From Neisseria lisongii (GTDB lineage: Bacteria > Pseudomonadota > Gammaproteobacteria > Burkholderiales > Neisseriaceae): a stretch of DNA of 64,000 nt. Shown piece by piece: positions 42,138-51,199 of the stretch (the first letter of the stretch is position 1; the number at the start of each line of letters is the position of its first letter). The DNA is taken from NCBI RefSeq assembly GCF_028463985.1, contig NZ_CP116766.1, positions 1,922,001-1,986,000 on the forward strand. The letters are read 5' to 3'. The notes below the pieces were generated by a model, which was not told the DNA's origin, did not search any database, and saw only the letters and a list, made by a program, of their open reading frames with translations. The position numbers and the translations under genes were made by a program.

Positions 42138-43508
42138 ATGAAAACGCCTTTGAACCTCCGTTACCGTATTGCCCGTAAAGCCCGACAGGCACGCCGTCTG
42201 TCGCGCAAAACCACGGCACTCGTTTTTTTACTCGCCGGCGCAGCACTGGTGGCACTCACCGCACTGGTGTTTGCCCATCTTGCCGACTATGCGCTCGAAC
42301 TCAACCGCCATCTGGTGCAGAAATATCCCTATTTCGCCTGGATTGCCTTGCCGCTGGGCTTGCCGCTGCTGGCATGGCTGACCCGCAAATACGCCCCTTA
42401 CACCGCAGGCAGCGGCATTCCGCAGGTGCTGGCCTCGCTATCGTTACCCCAAGGCAGCAGCAAAACCCGCATGATACGCTTCGGCCAGACACTGCTGAAA
42501 ATCCCGCTGACCTTTCTCGGTATGCTCTTCGGTGCGTCCATCGGGCGGGAAGGGCCGTCGGTGCAGGTCGGTGCCGCCGTAATGTGTGCATGGGGCAAAT
42601 GGTGCAACAAACGCAAACTCGCCTTTAAAAACCTGCGTGAAAACGACTTAATCGCCGCCGGTGCTGCAGGCGGTTTGGCAGCGGCGTTTAACGCACCGCT
42701 GGCGGGGGTGATTTTTGCCATCGAAGAACTCGGCAGAGGCGTTTTACTGCGCTGGGAACGTCAGATTTTCATCGGCGTATTGGCGGCCGGTTTCATCCAA
42801 GTGGCGATACAGGGCAACAACCCCTATTTTTCCGGCTTCCACGGCAGCGAATTGGAACACATGATCGGCTGGGTGCTGGGCATTGCCTTGGTTTGCGGCA
42901 TGGCGGGCGGCCTGTTTGCCCGACTGCTGTATCAGGGCGCAACCGCCGTCGCCCCGCAGAAAATGCGCGGCTTTATCCGCCGCCACCCGCTGCTGCTTGC
43001 CGCCGCCATCGGCGTGGCACTGGCGGCACTCGGCACACTGTATCAGGGTCAGACTTTCGGCACCGGCTATCATGAAGCCTCCGGCGCATTGCGGCGCATG
43101 TACGAAGCCCCCGCCGGCGTGGCCGTTGCCAAATGGCTGGCAACCGTATTGTCTTATTGGGCGGGCATTCCCGGCGGCATTTTCACCCCGTCGCTGACCA
43201 TCGGTGCCATGCTGGGCGAACGTGTCGCCACTTTGGCGGGCTTGGAAAGCGGCGCAAACGTGTTGGTGCTGCTGTGCATGGCGGCATTTTTGGCCGCCGC
43301 CACCCAGTCGCCGCTGACTTCCAGCGTGGTAGTGATGGAAATGACCGGCGGACAGAACTTATTGTTCTGGCTGCTGATCAGCGCCATTTTCGCCGCCCAA
43401 GTTTCCCGCCAGTTTTCCCCCCGCCCGTTTTACCACGCCGCCGCCATGCGCTTTTGCCGCACGCTGCAGCAGGAAGAACAGGCTGCAGCAAAACAGCCGC
43501 CGAAATAA
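42138..43508 (+). CDS. clcA: ClC-family chloride channel/transporter
   Basis: 456 residues. Anion-selectivity motifs GSGIPQVLA, GREGPSVQVGAAVM (gating Glu near residue 138) and GGIFTPSLTIGAMLG are all present. In E. coli, ClcA is a Cl-/H+ exchanger used in acid resistance. Inner membrane, 88 bases after argJ. A perfect palindrome follows. Confidence 0.93.
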   Translation: MKTPLNLRYRIARKARQARRLSRKTTALVFLLAGAALVALTALVFAHLADYALELNRHLVQKYPYFAWIALPLGLPLLAWLTRKYAPYTAGSGIPQVLASLSLPQGSSKTRMIRFGQTLLKIPLTFLGMLFGASIGREGPSVQVGAAVMCAWGKWCNKRKLAFKNLRENDLIAAGAAGGLAAAFNAPLAGVIFAIEELGRGVLLRWERQIFIGVLAAGFIQVAIQGNNPYFSGFHGSELEHMIGWVLGIALVCGMAGGLFARLLYQGATAVAPQKMRGFIRRHPLLLAAAIGVALAALGTLYQGQTFGTGYHEASGALRRMYEAPAGVAVAKWLATVLSYWAGIPGGIFTPSLTIGAMLGERVATLAGLESGANVLVLLCMAAFLAAATQSPLTSSVVVMEMTGGQNLLFWLLISAIFAAQVSRQFSPRPFYHAAAMRFCRTLQQEEQAAAKQPPK

Positions 43509-43532
43509 ACGGATTATTGGCGGTTATTTGGC

Positions 43533-43578
43533 AAACCCTGATTTTCAGACGGCATAGGCCGTCTGAAAATCAGGGTTT
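43533..43578. terminator. 46-bp perfect palindrome built from two DUS
   Basis: Arms of 21 bp with only ATAG between them: AAACCCTGATTTTCAGACGG in one direction, its inverse in the other. Here the DUS point away from the centre, unlike the usual arrangement. It follows clcA and should terminate strongly. Confidence 0.8.
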
Positions 43579-43622
43579 CGGTATATTTTTAAAGTATGTA
43601 TAGTGAAACAAACTCAAAGCAA

Positions 43623-43734
43623 TATAGTGAATTAACCAAGGAAATATTACGCCCCAAGTGAGCCACTCTTTCCCTACCCTTTTCCCGCCAGCGGGACGGG
43701 GAACAGTGTGTGGTGTGCTTGCCTGAACATGCAC
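43623..43734 (+). repeat. Composite repeat with GTGG-headed REP end
   Basis: TATAGTGAATTAACC, then GAGCCACTCTTTCCC, the GC hairpin CCCGCCAGCGGGACGGGG, and the palindrome GTGGTGTGCTTGCC...GCACGGG. Plus-strand relative of 23047-23157. It begins just after another TATAGTGAAA end at 43599. Confidence 0.65.
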
Positions 43735-43768
43735 GGGTTCTTTAACTACACATGAATGCCGTCTGAAA

Positions 43769-43886
43769 ACCGAAGGTTTCGCCAAAACGAGAGTAGTGAG
43801 TTTCTGCGCAGCTAAAACCGAAGGTTTCGCTAAAACGAGGGTAACGGGTTTCTGTGTAGCTAAAACCGTAGGTTGCGCTAAAATCG
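43769..43886 (+). repeat. DUS-linked repeat, 48-bp composite period
   Basis: After the DUS at 43756, an 18-bp unit (ACCGAAGGTTTCGCCAAA) alternates with the 30-bp unit (ACGAGAGTAGTGAGTTTCTG...). About two and a half periods. Nothing else is seen in the 43579-44022 gap apart from a DUS near 43942. Confidence 0.7.
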
Positions 43887-44022
43887 GGAAAAAGTGGCTT
43901 GCATTGCAATACTTTTAAAGTAAATTCACGATAATCCGCATTTTCAGACGGCCTAGTTTTCTTAATGGGCGGATAATATTTTTGTTACAATACCGCCTTA
44001 AAATCATCAGGGTTGAAGCGTT

Positions 44023-45300
44023 ATGACTTCTTTAAAAAGCAGCACTTGGCGGCAAATCTGTTCCCGGAAGATGCTTATCTGCATTTTTACCGGCTTTTCA
44101 TCGGGGTTGCCGCTGTATTTTCTCTACAGCCTGATTCCGGCTTGGCTCAGAAGCGAACAGGTTGATTTGAAAACCATCGGCCTGTTTGCCCTGATCGGTA
44201 TTCCCTATACGTGGAAATTTATCTGGTCGCCGATGATGGATGCTGTGCGTTTGCCCCGTTTGGGGCTGCGGCGGGGCTGGATGTTGCTGACGCAGATTGT
44301 TTTGCTGCTGCTGCTGTCGGCCTATGCCTTGCTTGAACCGCAGCAGCATTTGCAGATTATTTTGGGGCTGTCGCTGGTTACGGCGTTTTTTTCCGCCAGT
44401 CAGGATATTGTGATTGATGCGTTCCGGCGGGAGGTGTTGTCGGACGAGGAATTGGTGTTGGGCAATTCGCTGTATGTCAACAGTTACCGTATTTCCTCGC
44501 TGATTCCGGCTTCGTTGAGCCTGATTTTGGCGGACATCATGCCGTGGTCGTCGGTGTTTGTCGTTACGGCGCTGTTTATGGTGCCGGGGCTGCTGGCCAC
44601 GCTGTTGGTTGCCCGCGAACCGGTTAGGCTGCAAACCCAGCGTTTGACGCTGCAACAGACCATTATCGAGCCGTTTCGGGATTTTTTTACCCGCCAGAGT
44701 CTGACGCAGGCGCTGACGGTGTTGGCGTTTATTCTGCTGTATAAACTCGGCGACAGTATGGCGACGGCGCTGGCTACGCCGTTTTATCTGGATATGGGTT
44801 TTTCCAAAACCGATATCGGATTGATTGCGAAAAACGCCGGATTGTGGCCGGCGGTGATTTTCGGGATTATCGGCGGGGTTTGGGTCAATAAACTCGGCGT
44901 AAACCGTGCCTTGTGGCTGTTTGGCTTGGTGCAGTGGGTAACGATTTTGGGTTTTGCTTGGCTGGCAAGTTTCGGGCATTTCGATCAGATCGGGGCGACG
45001 GAGCGCACCATGCTGGCGGTGGTGATTGCCGCCGAAGCCGTCGGCGTGGGCTTGGGAACGGTGGCGTTTGTGTCGTATATGGCGCAGCAGACCAATACTG
45101 TGTTTACCGCCACCCAGTTTGCCCTGTTGTCGAGCTTGTCGGCCGTTCCGAGAACGTTTATGAATGCGGCGACCGGCTATCTGATTGAGTGGCTGGGTTA
45201 TGTCGATTTCTTCTGGCTCTGTTTCTTCTTGGGCATTCCGGGTATGCTGCTGCTGTTTAAAGTAGCGCCGTGGAATAAGAAGGCGGTTTCGGTGTCGTAA
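44023..45300 (+). CDS. ampG: AmpG-family muropeptide permease
   Basis: 425 residues, 12 membrane segments, major facilitator superfamily. FTGFSSGLPLYFLYSLIPAW, PYTWKFIWSPMMDAV and SASQDIVIDAFRREVL are AmpG landmarks. Imports anhydromuropeptides for cell-wall recycling. Somewhat shorter than E. coli AmpG (491). The start ATG follows GGGTTGAAG, a weak ribosome site. Confidence 0.92.
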   Translation: MTSLKSSTWRQICSRKMLICIFTGFSSGLPLYFLYSLIPAWLRSEQVDLKTIGLFALIGIPYTWKFIWSPMMDAVRLPRLGLRRGWMLLTQIVLLLLLSAYALLEPQQHLQIILGLSLVTAFFSASQDIVIDAFRREVLSDEELVLGNSLYVNSYRISSLIPASLSLILADIMPWSSVFVVTALFMVPGLLATLLVAREPVRLQTQRLTLQQTIIEPFRDFFTRQSLTQALTVLAFILLYKLGDSMATALATPFYLDMGFSKTDIGLIAKNAGLWPAVIFGIIGGVWVNKLGVNRALWLFGLVQWVTILGFAWLASFGHFDQIGATERTMLAVVIAAEAVGVGLGTVAFVSYMAQQTNTVFTATQFALLSSLSAVPRTFMNAATGYLIEWLGYVDFFWLCFFLGIPGMLLLFKVAPWNKKAVSVS

Positions 45301-45332
45301 TGATTGACGGTAAAGACATAGATAATTGATAC

Positions 45333-45372
45333 AAAAAAGCCGCTGCGGTCGATAAACCGCAGCGGCTTTTTG
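45333..45372 (+). terminator. Rho-independent terminator of ampG
   Basis: AAAAAAGCCGCTGCGG, eight-base loop, CCGCAGCGGCTTTTT. It also suits dapB coming from the other side. Confidence 0.92.
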
Positions 45373-45411
45373 ATGTGCAGCAGAAACCGTTTTTCAGACG
45401 GCCTTGCCGGT

Positions 45412-46215
45412 TTAACGCAGGCCCAAAACGTCCTGCATATCGAATAAACCTTTGCGTTTGCCCAGCCACACGGCGGCACGTACAGCGCCCGAAGCAAAAG
45501 TCATGCGGCTGGAGGCTTTGTGGGTGATTTCCACACGCTCGCCGTCGGTGGCAAACAGGGCGGTGTGGTCGCCGACAATATCGCCGGCGCGCACGGTGGC
45601 GAAGCCGATGGTGGAAGGATCGCGCGGGCCGGTTTGGCCTTCCCGTCCGTAAACGGCACACTGTTTCAAGTCCCGACCTAATGCGTCGGCAATCACTTCG
45701 CCCATGCGCAGCGCCGTGCCGCTCGGGGCATCGACTTTGTGGCGGTGGTGGCCTTCGATGATTTCGATGTCGTAACCTTCGTTTAACACACGGGCGACGG
45801 TGTCGAGAATGTGGAAGGTCAGATTCACGCCGATGCTGAAGTTGGCGGCAAATACAATGCCGGTTTGTTCGGCGGCGGCCTGAATGGCGGCTTTGCCTGC
45901 ATCATCGAAACCGGTGGTGCCGATGATGATGCCGACTTGGTGTTCGGCACATTTCTGCAAATGCTGCAGCGTGGCTTCGGGGCGGGTGAAGTCGATTAAA
46001 ATATCGCTTTGGGCGAGTACGGTGTCGATGTCGTCCGAAATCGTGATGCCGGTTTTCAGGCCGGAAGTGAGACCGGCATCCAAACCCAATGCGTCCGAAC
46101 CGGCGTGTTCCAATGCGCCGCTCAATACGGTGTCGGGGTGTTGGTCGACTGCTTGTACCAAAACCCGGCCCATGCGGCCGTTGGCTCCGGCAATGGCGAT
46201 TCTCAATGCGCTCAT
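45412..46215 (-). CDS. dapB: 4-hydroxy-tetrahydrodipicolinate reductase DapB
   Basis: 267 residues. NAD(P)H-dependent step of lysine/diaminopimelate synthesis. N-terminal IAIAGANGRMGRVLVQAV, GTTGFDDAGKAAIQAAA, and the active-site EGHHRHKVDAPSGTALRMGE. AGGAG precedes the ATG. Lies 24 bases after bamE on the same strand. Confidence 0.97.
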   Translation of the reverse strand: MSALRIAIAGANGRMGRVLVQAVDQHPDTVLSGALEHAGSDALGLDAGLTSGLKTGITISDDIDTVLAQSDILIDFTRPEATLQHLQKCAEHQVGIIIGTTGFDDAGKAAIQAAAEQTGIVFAANFSIGVNLTFHILDTVARVLNEGYDIEIIEGHHRHKVDAPSGTALRMGEVIADALGRDLKQCAVYGREGQTGPRDPSTIGFATVRAGDIVGDHTALFATDGERVEITHKASSRMTFASGAVRAAVWLGKRKGLFDMQDVLGLR

Positions 46216-46239
46216 TTTTGTTCTCCTGACGGTGGCGGT

Positions 46240-46620
46240 TTATCGGGCTTGGGCGGCATTGCGCTGCGCTTCAAGCTGCTGTGCGGCACGCTCGATGGCA
46301 TTGCCTTCGATTTTTACCAAAACATTGTCTTTAAAATAAAGCGTCAGATCGGTTTTTTCCTGAACAATGCCGTTGCGGCTGATGGTAAAATCATAATCCC
46401 AGCGGTCGGCGTGGAAGACATCACGCAAAAGCGGCGTACCCAGCAGCAGCTGCACTTGGTCCCGACTCATGCCCGGTTGCAGGGAAACAACGGCACGGGA
46501 ATCGAGTTCGTTGCCCTGAATCACCTTGAGTTTATATGAAGGGAAAAGGGAAATGCGTTCTGCGCTGCAGGCGGCCAGACCGAGCAGGGCGGCAAGGGCG
46601 AGGCATAGAGGTTTGTTCAC
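46240..46620 (-). CDS. bamE: Outer-membrane assembly lipoprotein BamE
   Basis: 126 residues. Lipobox LAAC gives a lipidated Cys18. The BamE/SmpA fold motif is LQPGMSRDQVQLLLGTPLLRDVFHADRWDYDF. Part of the BAM beta-barrel assembly machine. Divergent from fur, as often in proteobacteria; probably cotranscribed with dapB. Confidence 0.95.
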   Translation of the reverse strand: MNKPLCLALAALLGLAACSAERISLFPSYKLKVIQGNELDSRAVVSLQPGMSRDQVQLLLGTPLLRDVFHADRWDYDFTISRNGIVQEKTDLTLYFKDNVLVKIEGNAIERAAQQLEAQRNAAQAR

Positions 46621-46735
46621 TGTTGTACCTTTCTGTGGCGTTCAAACACCCCGACTGTTTCCATGCGGCACTCTCCGAGAAGCCGGTATGGGCGGGTGTT
46701 TCAACAATATGGCTTGAATATCTTTCAAAAGCAAA

Positions 46736-46760
46736 CGATAATCATCTTTAGAAGTTGGAC
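46736..46760. promoter_or_regulatory. Weak Fur-box-like site between bamE and fur
   Basis: The sequence ACGATAATCATCTTTAG matches one arm of the Fur box (GATAAT) but the second arm only poorly. Fur often autoregulates, so this is noted as a possible site. Confidence 0.3.
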
Positions 46761-46883
46761 GATTTTAACACGCTTGCCGCCGGATTGCAGGCATTCATAG
46801 CAAACCACTATTGCATCATAGTGGGCAAGCAGCCTAAAAATGCGTATTATAGCGGTAATTATAAGACAGGGGTATTGAAGACT

Positions 46884-47318
46884 ATGGAAAAATTCAGCAA
46901 TATTGCCCAATTGAAAGACAACGGCCTGAAAGTAACCGGCCCGCGCCTGAAAATTTTGGATTTGTTTGAAACACATTGCGATGCGCATTTGAGCGCCGAA
47001 GACGTTTATCGGATTTTGCTGGACGAGGGCATCGAAATCGGTGTCGCCACCATTTATCGGGTGCTGACCCAGTTTGAGCAGGCGGGCATTTTGCAGCGCC
47101 ACCATTTTGAAAGCGGCAAAGCGGTTTACGAACTCAACAAAGGCGACCACCACGACCACATCGTCTGCGTCAAATGCGGCTTGGTTACCGAGTTCCACAA
47201 TCCGGAAATCGAAGCGCTGCAAGACAAAATCGCCGAAGAAAACGGCTACCGCATTGTCGATCATGCGCTGTATATGTACGGCGTGTGTGCCGATTGTCAG
47301 GCAAAAGGCAAACGCTGA
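46884..47318 (+). CDS. fur: Ferric uptake regulator Fur
   Basis: 144 residues from MEKFSNIAQL. Fe2+-dependent repressor. HTH region LKVTGPRLKILDLFET and ATIYRVLTQFEQAGILQRH; metal site GDHHDHIVCVKCG; second Cys pair GVCADCQAKG. The frame is open 129 bases upstream, but the start chosen fits the family. It probably represses the small RNA promoter at 57390. Confidence 0.97.
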   Translation: MEKFSNIAQLKDNGLKVTGPRLKILDLFETHCDAHLSAEDVYRILLDEGIEIGVATIYRVLTQFEQAGILQRHHFESGKAVYELNKGDHHDHIVCVKCGLVTEFHNPEIEALQDKIAEENGYRIVDHALYMYGVCADCQAKGKR

Positions 47319-47369
47319 TTGGCGGCTTGCCGTTTTGCATACGGCCCGATAATGATTTGTTACACTGAT

Positions 47370-47404
47370 TTTCAGACGGCATCTGTTGCAGATGCCGTCT
47401 GAAA
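47370..47404 (+). terminator. DUS inverted-repeat terminator of fur
   Basis: TTTCAGACGGCATCTG and CAGATGCCGTCTGAAA with a four-base loop; the DUS point outward from the centre. Confidence 0.8.
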
Positions 47405-47423
47405 TGTTATGGGAAACAGAAAA

Positions 47424-47801
47424 ATGAAGACGAAAAAAATATTGGCTGCGTTGCTGTGTTTGGCAGCGGCAAATGTTTATGCAGATGATATTTACGAACG
47501 TTGCACCCAAGAGGCAGGCATGATGAACAATGCGGTAGTGTACGAATGTTCCGAGCGTGCTTCGGCGGTTTATAAAAAGCAGATAAACCTAGCATACCGT
47601 AAAATCCATACTGCGCTGCAAAAAGACAATCCCGAAGCAGCGCAAAAATTTGAAAACAGCCAAAAAGCATGGCTGGCCTACCGTAACCAACATTGTGAAT
47701 TGGCGGGGCAATACATTGGTTCGCCCATGTCTTCATATTGCCCGATGGAATTGAATCAGGCACGCAGCGCAGAGCTGCAAGAATTGGCCGAATCATTTTG
47801 A
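47424..47801 (+). CDS. LprI/DUF1311 family secreted protein
   Basis: 125 residues from MKTKKILAALL, after GGGAAA. Signal peptide ILAALLCLAAANVYA. The mature part has four Cys and the DUF1311 motif KFENSQKAWLAYRNQHCEL. The family includes the lysozyme inhibitor LprI, so a role against host lysozyme is possible but unproven. An ATG at 47409 is an alternative start. Confidence 0.82.
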   Translation: MKTKKILAALLCLAAANVYADDIYERCTQEAGMMNNAVVYECSERASAVYKKQINLAYRKIHTALQKDNPEAAQKFENSQKAWLAYRNQHCELAGQYIGSPMSSYCPMELNQARSAELQELAESF

Positions 47802-47829
47802 TGCCGGCCCGTCAAACAGAGTACCAATC

Positions 47830-48552
47830 ATGAATATCCCGTTTTTACCGCCCGGCGACTACCGTTTCCCGCAACCCGATTACGCACTGGCAGAATGCGA
47901 CGGCTTGGTCGGCGTGAGCAGAGATTTGGACACCGGCCGCCTGCTGGCGGCGTACCGGCAGGGAATTTTCCCGTGGTTTTCCCACAACGGTTTGTTTTAT
48001 TGGTACGCCACCGCCCCGCGCACCGTGTTATTGCCCGAAAACTTACACATCGGCCGCTCGCTGGCAAAAACCCTGCGCCATAAAACCTATCAGATTACCG
48101 TCAATCAAGCCTTTGCCGACGTGATTGCCCACTGCGCCGCCGTACCGAGAGCAGGGCAGGACGGCTCGTGGATTGCCCCCGAATTTCAGACGGCCTACAC
48201 CAAGCTGCACCGCTTGGGTTTTGCTCATTCCTTCGAATGCCGCTATCCCGATGAAACAGGCCGTCTGAAACTGGCAGGCGGTTTTTACGGCGTACAAATC
48301 GGCAGCGTATTCTACGGTGAATCCATGTTCGCCCTTGCCCCCGACGCTTCCAAAATCGCCTTTGCCGCCGCCGTTCCCTTTCTGGCACAATGCGGCATAC
48401 GCCTGATCGATTGCCAGCAGGATACCGCCCACCTGCGCCGCTTCGGCTCGCAGCCCATGCCGTTTACCGATTTTCAGACGGCCTTACAAACCTTGAATCA
48501 CCAACCTTTAACGCAAACCATCAGCAGCGGCGTGGTTCGGGAATGCGGGTAA
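47830..48552 (+). CDS. aat: Leucyl/phenylalanyl-tRNA-protein transferase Aat
   Basis: 240 residues. Adds Leu or Phe to N-terminal Arg/Lys proteins for ClpS/ClpAP degradation. Seen: GLVGVSRDLDTGRLLAAYRQGIFPW, GGFYGVQIGSVFYGESMF and LIDCQQDTAHLRRFGS. Three DUS are read in frame (EFQTAY near 48185, GRLKLA near 48265, DFQTAL near 48475). Confidence 0.96.
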   Translation: MNIPFLPPGDYRFPQPDYALAECDGLVGVSRDLDTGRLLAAYRQGIFPWFSHNGLFYWYATAPRTVLLPENLHIGRSLAKTLRHKTYQITVNQAFADVIAHCAAVPRAGQDGSWIAPEFQTAYTKLHRLGFAHSFECRYPDETGRLKLAGGFYGVQIGSVFYGESMFALAPDASKIAFAAAVPFLAQCGIRLIDCQQDTAHLRRFGSQPMPFTDFQTALQTLNHQPLTQTISSGVVRECG

Positions 48553-48661
48553 AATAGTTCCGCTGGATGTTTTTGATTGATGGATAAACGGAATTTCAAT
48601 ATGCAAATGTTCCGCTTGATTTTATTGTCATGTGCCATGCCGAAAACGCAGGAAAGTGATT

Positions 48662-49588
48662 ATGATGCCGTCTGAAAATCCCCATACCGCCGAACCGGGC
48701 GGCTATATCGGGCGTTTTGCCCCCAGTCCGACCGGCTTGCTGCACATCGGTTCGCTGCTGACCGCCGTGGCTTCGTATGCCGATGCACGGGCCAACGGCG
48801 GCCGTTGGCTGGTACGTATGGAAGACCTTGACCCGCCCCGGGAAATGAACGGTGCGGCCACCCATATCCTGCACACGCTGGAGGTGTTCGGTTTCGAGTG
48901 GGACGGTGAAGTGGCCTACCAAAGCCGCCGCCACGACTATTACCGCCACACGCTTGAGCAGTTGAAACAGGCAGGCTTGGTTTATCCCTGTTATTGCAGC
49001 CGCAAAGACTGGCAGGCCGCCGCCCGCAGCGGCGTGGACGGCTTTGTGTACAACGGCCGTTGCCGTTATGCCATGCCGTCTGAAAACCCTTCCGGCAAAG
49101 TTCCTGCTTGGCGGATTCGTGTTCCCGATGAAAACATCGCCTTTTCAGACGGCATTGTCGGCGATTATCAGCAAAACCTTGCTAAGGACATCGGCGACTT
49201 TGTCCTGCTGCGGGCCGACGGCTTTTGGGCATATCAGCTGGCAGTGGTTGCCGACGATGCCGATCAGGGGATTACCCATATTGTGCGCGGACAGGATTTG
49301 CTGGTTTCCACGCCCCGCCAAATCTACCTGCAACGTTGCCTGAACGCCGCCACGCCGAACTACGCCCACCTACCGCTGCTGGTAAACCGCCAAGGTCAAA
49401 AATGGTCGAAACAAACCCTCGCCCCCGCCCTCGATATGCAGCAAACCGAGCAACTGTTGCGGCAGGTAACGGCATATCTGAACCTTCCCGCCGCCCCGTC
49501 TGTCGATAAACCGCAGGATTTGCTGGCATGGGCGGTGCAAAACTGGCATCTGAACCGTGTTCCCAAACAGGCAATTTGCACCGAGTAG
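48662..49588 (+). CDS. gluQ: Glutamyl-Q tRNA(Asp) synthetase
   Basis: About 308 residues. Glutamylates queuosine in tRNA(Asp). Class I motif RFAPSPTGLLHIGSLLTA; KMSKS-equivalent QKWSKQTLAP; RMEDLDPPRE. Two ATGs follow AGGAAAG. The second is the first three bases of an ATGCCGTCTGAAAA DUS, so the protein begins M-M-P-S-E-N. An inverted DUS pair at 49072-49156 is read through in frame (MPSENPSG...FSDGIVG) within the domain. Confidence 0.94.
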   Translation: MMPSENPHTAEPGGYIGRFAPSPTGLLHIGSLLTAVASYADARANGGRWLVRMEDLDPPREMNGAATHILHTLEVFGFEWDGEVAYQSRRHDYYRHTLEQLKQAGLVYPCYCSRKDWQAAARSGVDGFVYNGRCRYAMPSENPSGKVPAWRIRVPDENIAFSDGIVGDYQQNLAKDIGDFVLLRADGFWAYQLAVVADDADQGITHIVRGQDLLVSTPRQIYLQRCLNAATPNYAHLPLLVNRQGQKWSKQTLAPALDMQQTEQLLRQVTAYLNLPAAPSVDKPQDLLAWAVQNWHLNRVPKQAICTE

Positions 49589-49673
49589 TATATGTCGGCA
49601 CGGGGTGGCTTGAGAAAATTTCCTTTTGTGCCAATTATCTGAACGATTGAGAATAAAAAATCGCACAAAATGA

Positions 49674-49702
49674 TTGACAGCATCATCAGGCATCTCTATA
49701 AT
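49674..49702 (+). promoter_or_regulatory. Promoter of tRNA-Lys
   Basis: Consensus TTGACA (49674-49679), 17-bp spacer, TATAAT (49697-49702), 12 bases before the tRNA. Confidence 0.9.
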
Positions 49703-49714
49703 GCACAGCTTATC

Positions 49715-49790
49715 GGGTCGTTAGCTCAGTCGGTAGAGCAGCGGACTTTTAATCCGTTGGTCGAAGGTTCGAATCCTTCACGACCCACCA
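49715..49790 (+). tRNA. tRNA-Lys (anticodon TTT)
   Basis: Full cloverleaf with encoded CCA. Acceptor GGGTCGT pairs with ACGACCC, T-loop GGTTCGAATCC, anticodon loop CTTTTAA with TTT at 49748-49750. Confidence 0.96.
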
Positions 49791-49796
49791 AGTTTT

Positions 49797-49830
49797 AAAA
49801 AAGCCTAAACAGAAATGTTTGGGCTTTTTT
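49797..49830 (+). terminator. Terminator of tRNA-Lys
   Basis: AAAAAAGCCTAAACA, loop GAAA, TGTTTGGGCTTTTTT, just after the tRNA. A DUS inverted pair follows at 49866-49906, serving gapA from the other side. Confidence 0.9.
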
Positions 49831-49935
49831 GTATTGGTACGATAGGCTAGGAAAAAAATAAAAATCATGCCGTTTGAAAACCCGATTGCGGTTTTCAGAC
49901 GGCATGAAGTGTTTAATGAACCGGAAAGTTAAGGT

Positions 49936-50964
49936 TTAGAATTCGCGCACTTCCAAGCCGAACATACGTTGGGCGGTGCGCAGCATTTGGCAGCTGAAAC
50001 CCCATTCGTTGTCGTACCATGCGAATACTTTGACCATATTGCCGTCCACGACTTTGGTCAGCGTGGCATCAAAATTGCTGCCTTGGGTGGTGTGGTTGAA
50101 GTCCATCGAAACCAGCGGCAGGGTGTTGTAGCCCAATACGCCTTTCAGACGGCCTGCTTCGGAAGCGGCTTTCAGGGCGGCGTTGATTTCTTCTACGCTG
50201 GTGTCCCGTCCGGCTTGGAAGCTGAGGTCAACCAAGGATACATTGACGGTCGGCACACGGATCGCCAAGCCGTCCAATTTTCCTTTCAAATCAGGCAATA
50301 CCAAGCCCACGGCTTTGGCGGCGCCGGTTTTGGTCGGAATCATGTTTTCCACACCGCTGCGGGCGCGGCGCAGGTCTTTGTGGCGCACGTCGGTAACGGT
50401 TTGGTCGTTGGTCAGGGCGTGGATGGTGGTCATCGCACCTTTGACAATGCCGACGCTTTCGTTCAGCACTTTGGCAACCGGCGCCAAACAGTTGGTGGTA
50501 CAGGAAGCGTTGGAAACCACGGTCATATCGGCAGTAATCACATCATCATTCACACCGTAAACCACGGTTGCATCAACATCGCTTTCGCCCGGAGCGGAAA
50601 TCAAGACTTTTTTCGCACCGCTTTCCAAATGTACCGAGGCTTTGGCTTTGCTGGTAAACGCACCGGTGCATTCCATCACCAAATCCACGCCCAATTCTTT
50701 CCACGGCAGCTCGGCTGGGTTGCGGGTGGAGAAGTAAGGAATTTTTTTATCGTTGATAATCAGATGTTTGTCGTCATGGGAAACATCAGCGGCAAAGCGG
50801 CCGTGTACGGTATCGAATTTGGTCAGGTGGGCATTGGTTTCAATACTACCGCTGGCATTGACGGCAACCACTTCGAGTTGGTCTTGCAGATTGTAGTCGT
50901 AAATCGCACGCAATACTTGGCGGCCGATGCGGCCGTAACCGTTGATCGCAACTTTAATAGCCAT
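49936..50964 (-). CDS. gapA: Glyceraldehyde-3-phosphate dehydrogenase
   Basis: 342 residues. N-terminal NAD site INGYGRIGRQVLRA, catalytic Cys155 in SNASCTTNCLAP, GAAKAVGLVLPDLKGKLDG, and C-terminal WYDNEWGFSCQML. Glycolytic enzyme; meningococcal GapA is also surface-exposed. One DUS in frame (EAGRLKGVLG). AAGGACAC precedes the start. Confidence 0.97.
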   Translation of the reverse strand: MAIKVAINGYGRIGRQVLRAIYDYNLQDQLEVVAVNASGSIETNAHLTKFDTVHGRFAADVSHDDKHLIINDKKIPYFSTRNPAELPWKELGVDLVMECTGAFTSKAKASVHLESGAKKVLISAPGESDVDATVVYGVNDDVITADMTVVSNASCTTNCLAPVAKVLNESVGIVKGAMTTIHALTNDQTVTDVRHKDLRRARSGVENMIPTKTGAAKAVGLVLPDLKGKLDGLAIRVPTVNVSLVDLSFQAGRDTSVEEINAALKAASEAGRLKGVLGYNTLPLVSMDFNHTTQGSNFDATLTKVVDGNMVKVFAWYDNEWGFSCQMLRTAQRMFGLEVREF

Positions 50965-51199
50965 GATGTGTCCTTTTCTTTATTAGAGCGGTGGCGGACG
51001 GCGGAAATATTTTTCGCCGCAGGCCGTCTGAAAATCAAGGCGGCACCGCCATCGGGGTTGGCAGGAAAAATTTCAGGCAGATTATATCAAAAGATGTAGT
51101 GTGATGTAATTAATATTTTATCGAGCGGTGGCGGGCGCTGGCAGGAAAATAACGAGGGTTGCGAAATGCTTAGAAAAATGAACCAATCAAACGGTAAAT

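Noticed and set aside
49969..51099. 376-codon open frame antisense to gapA
   Set aside because: Overlaps unmistakable GAPDH; shadow of its third-position bias.
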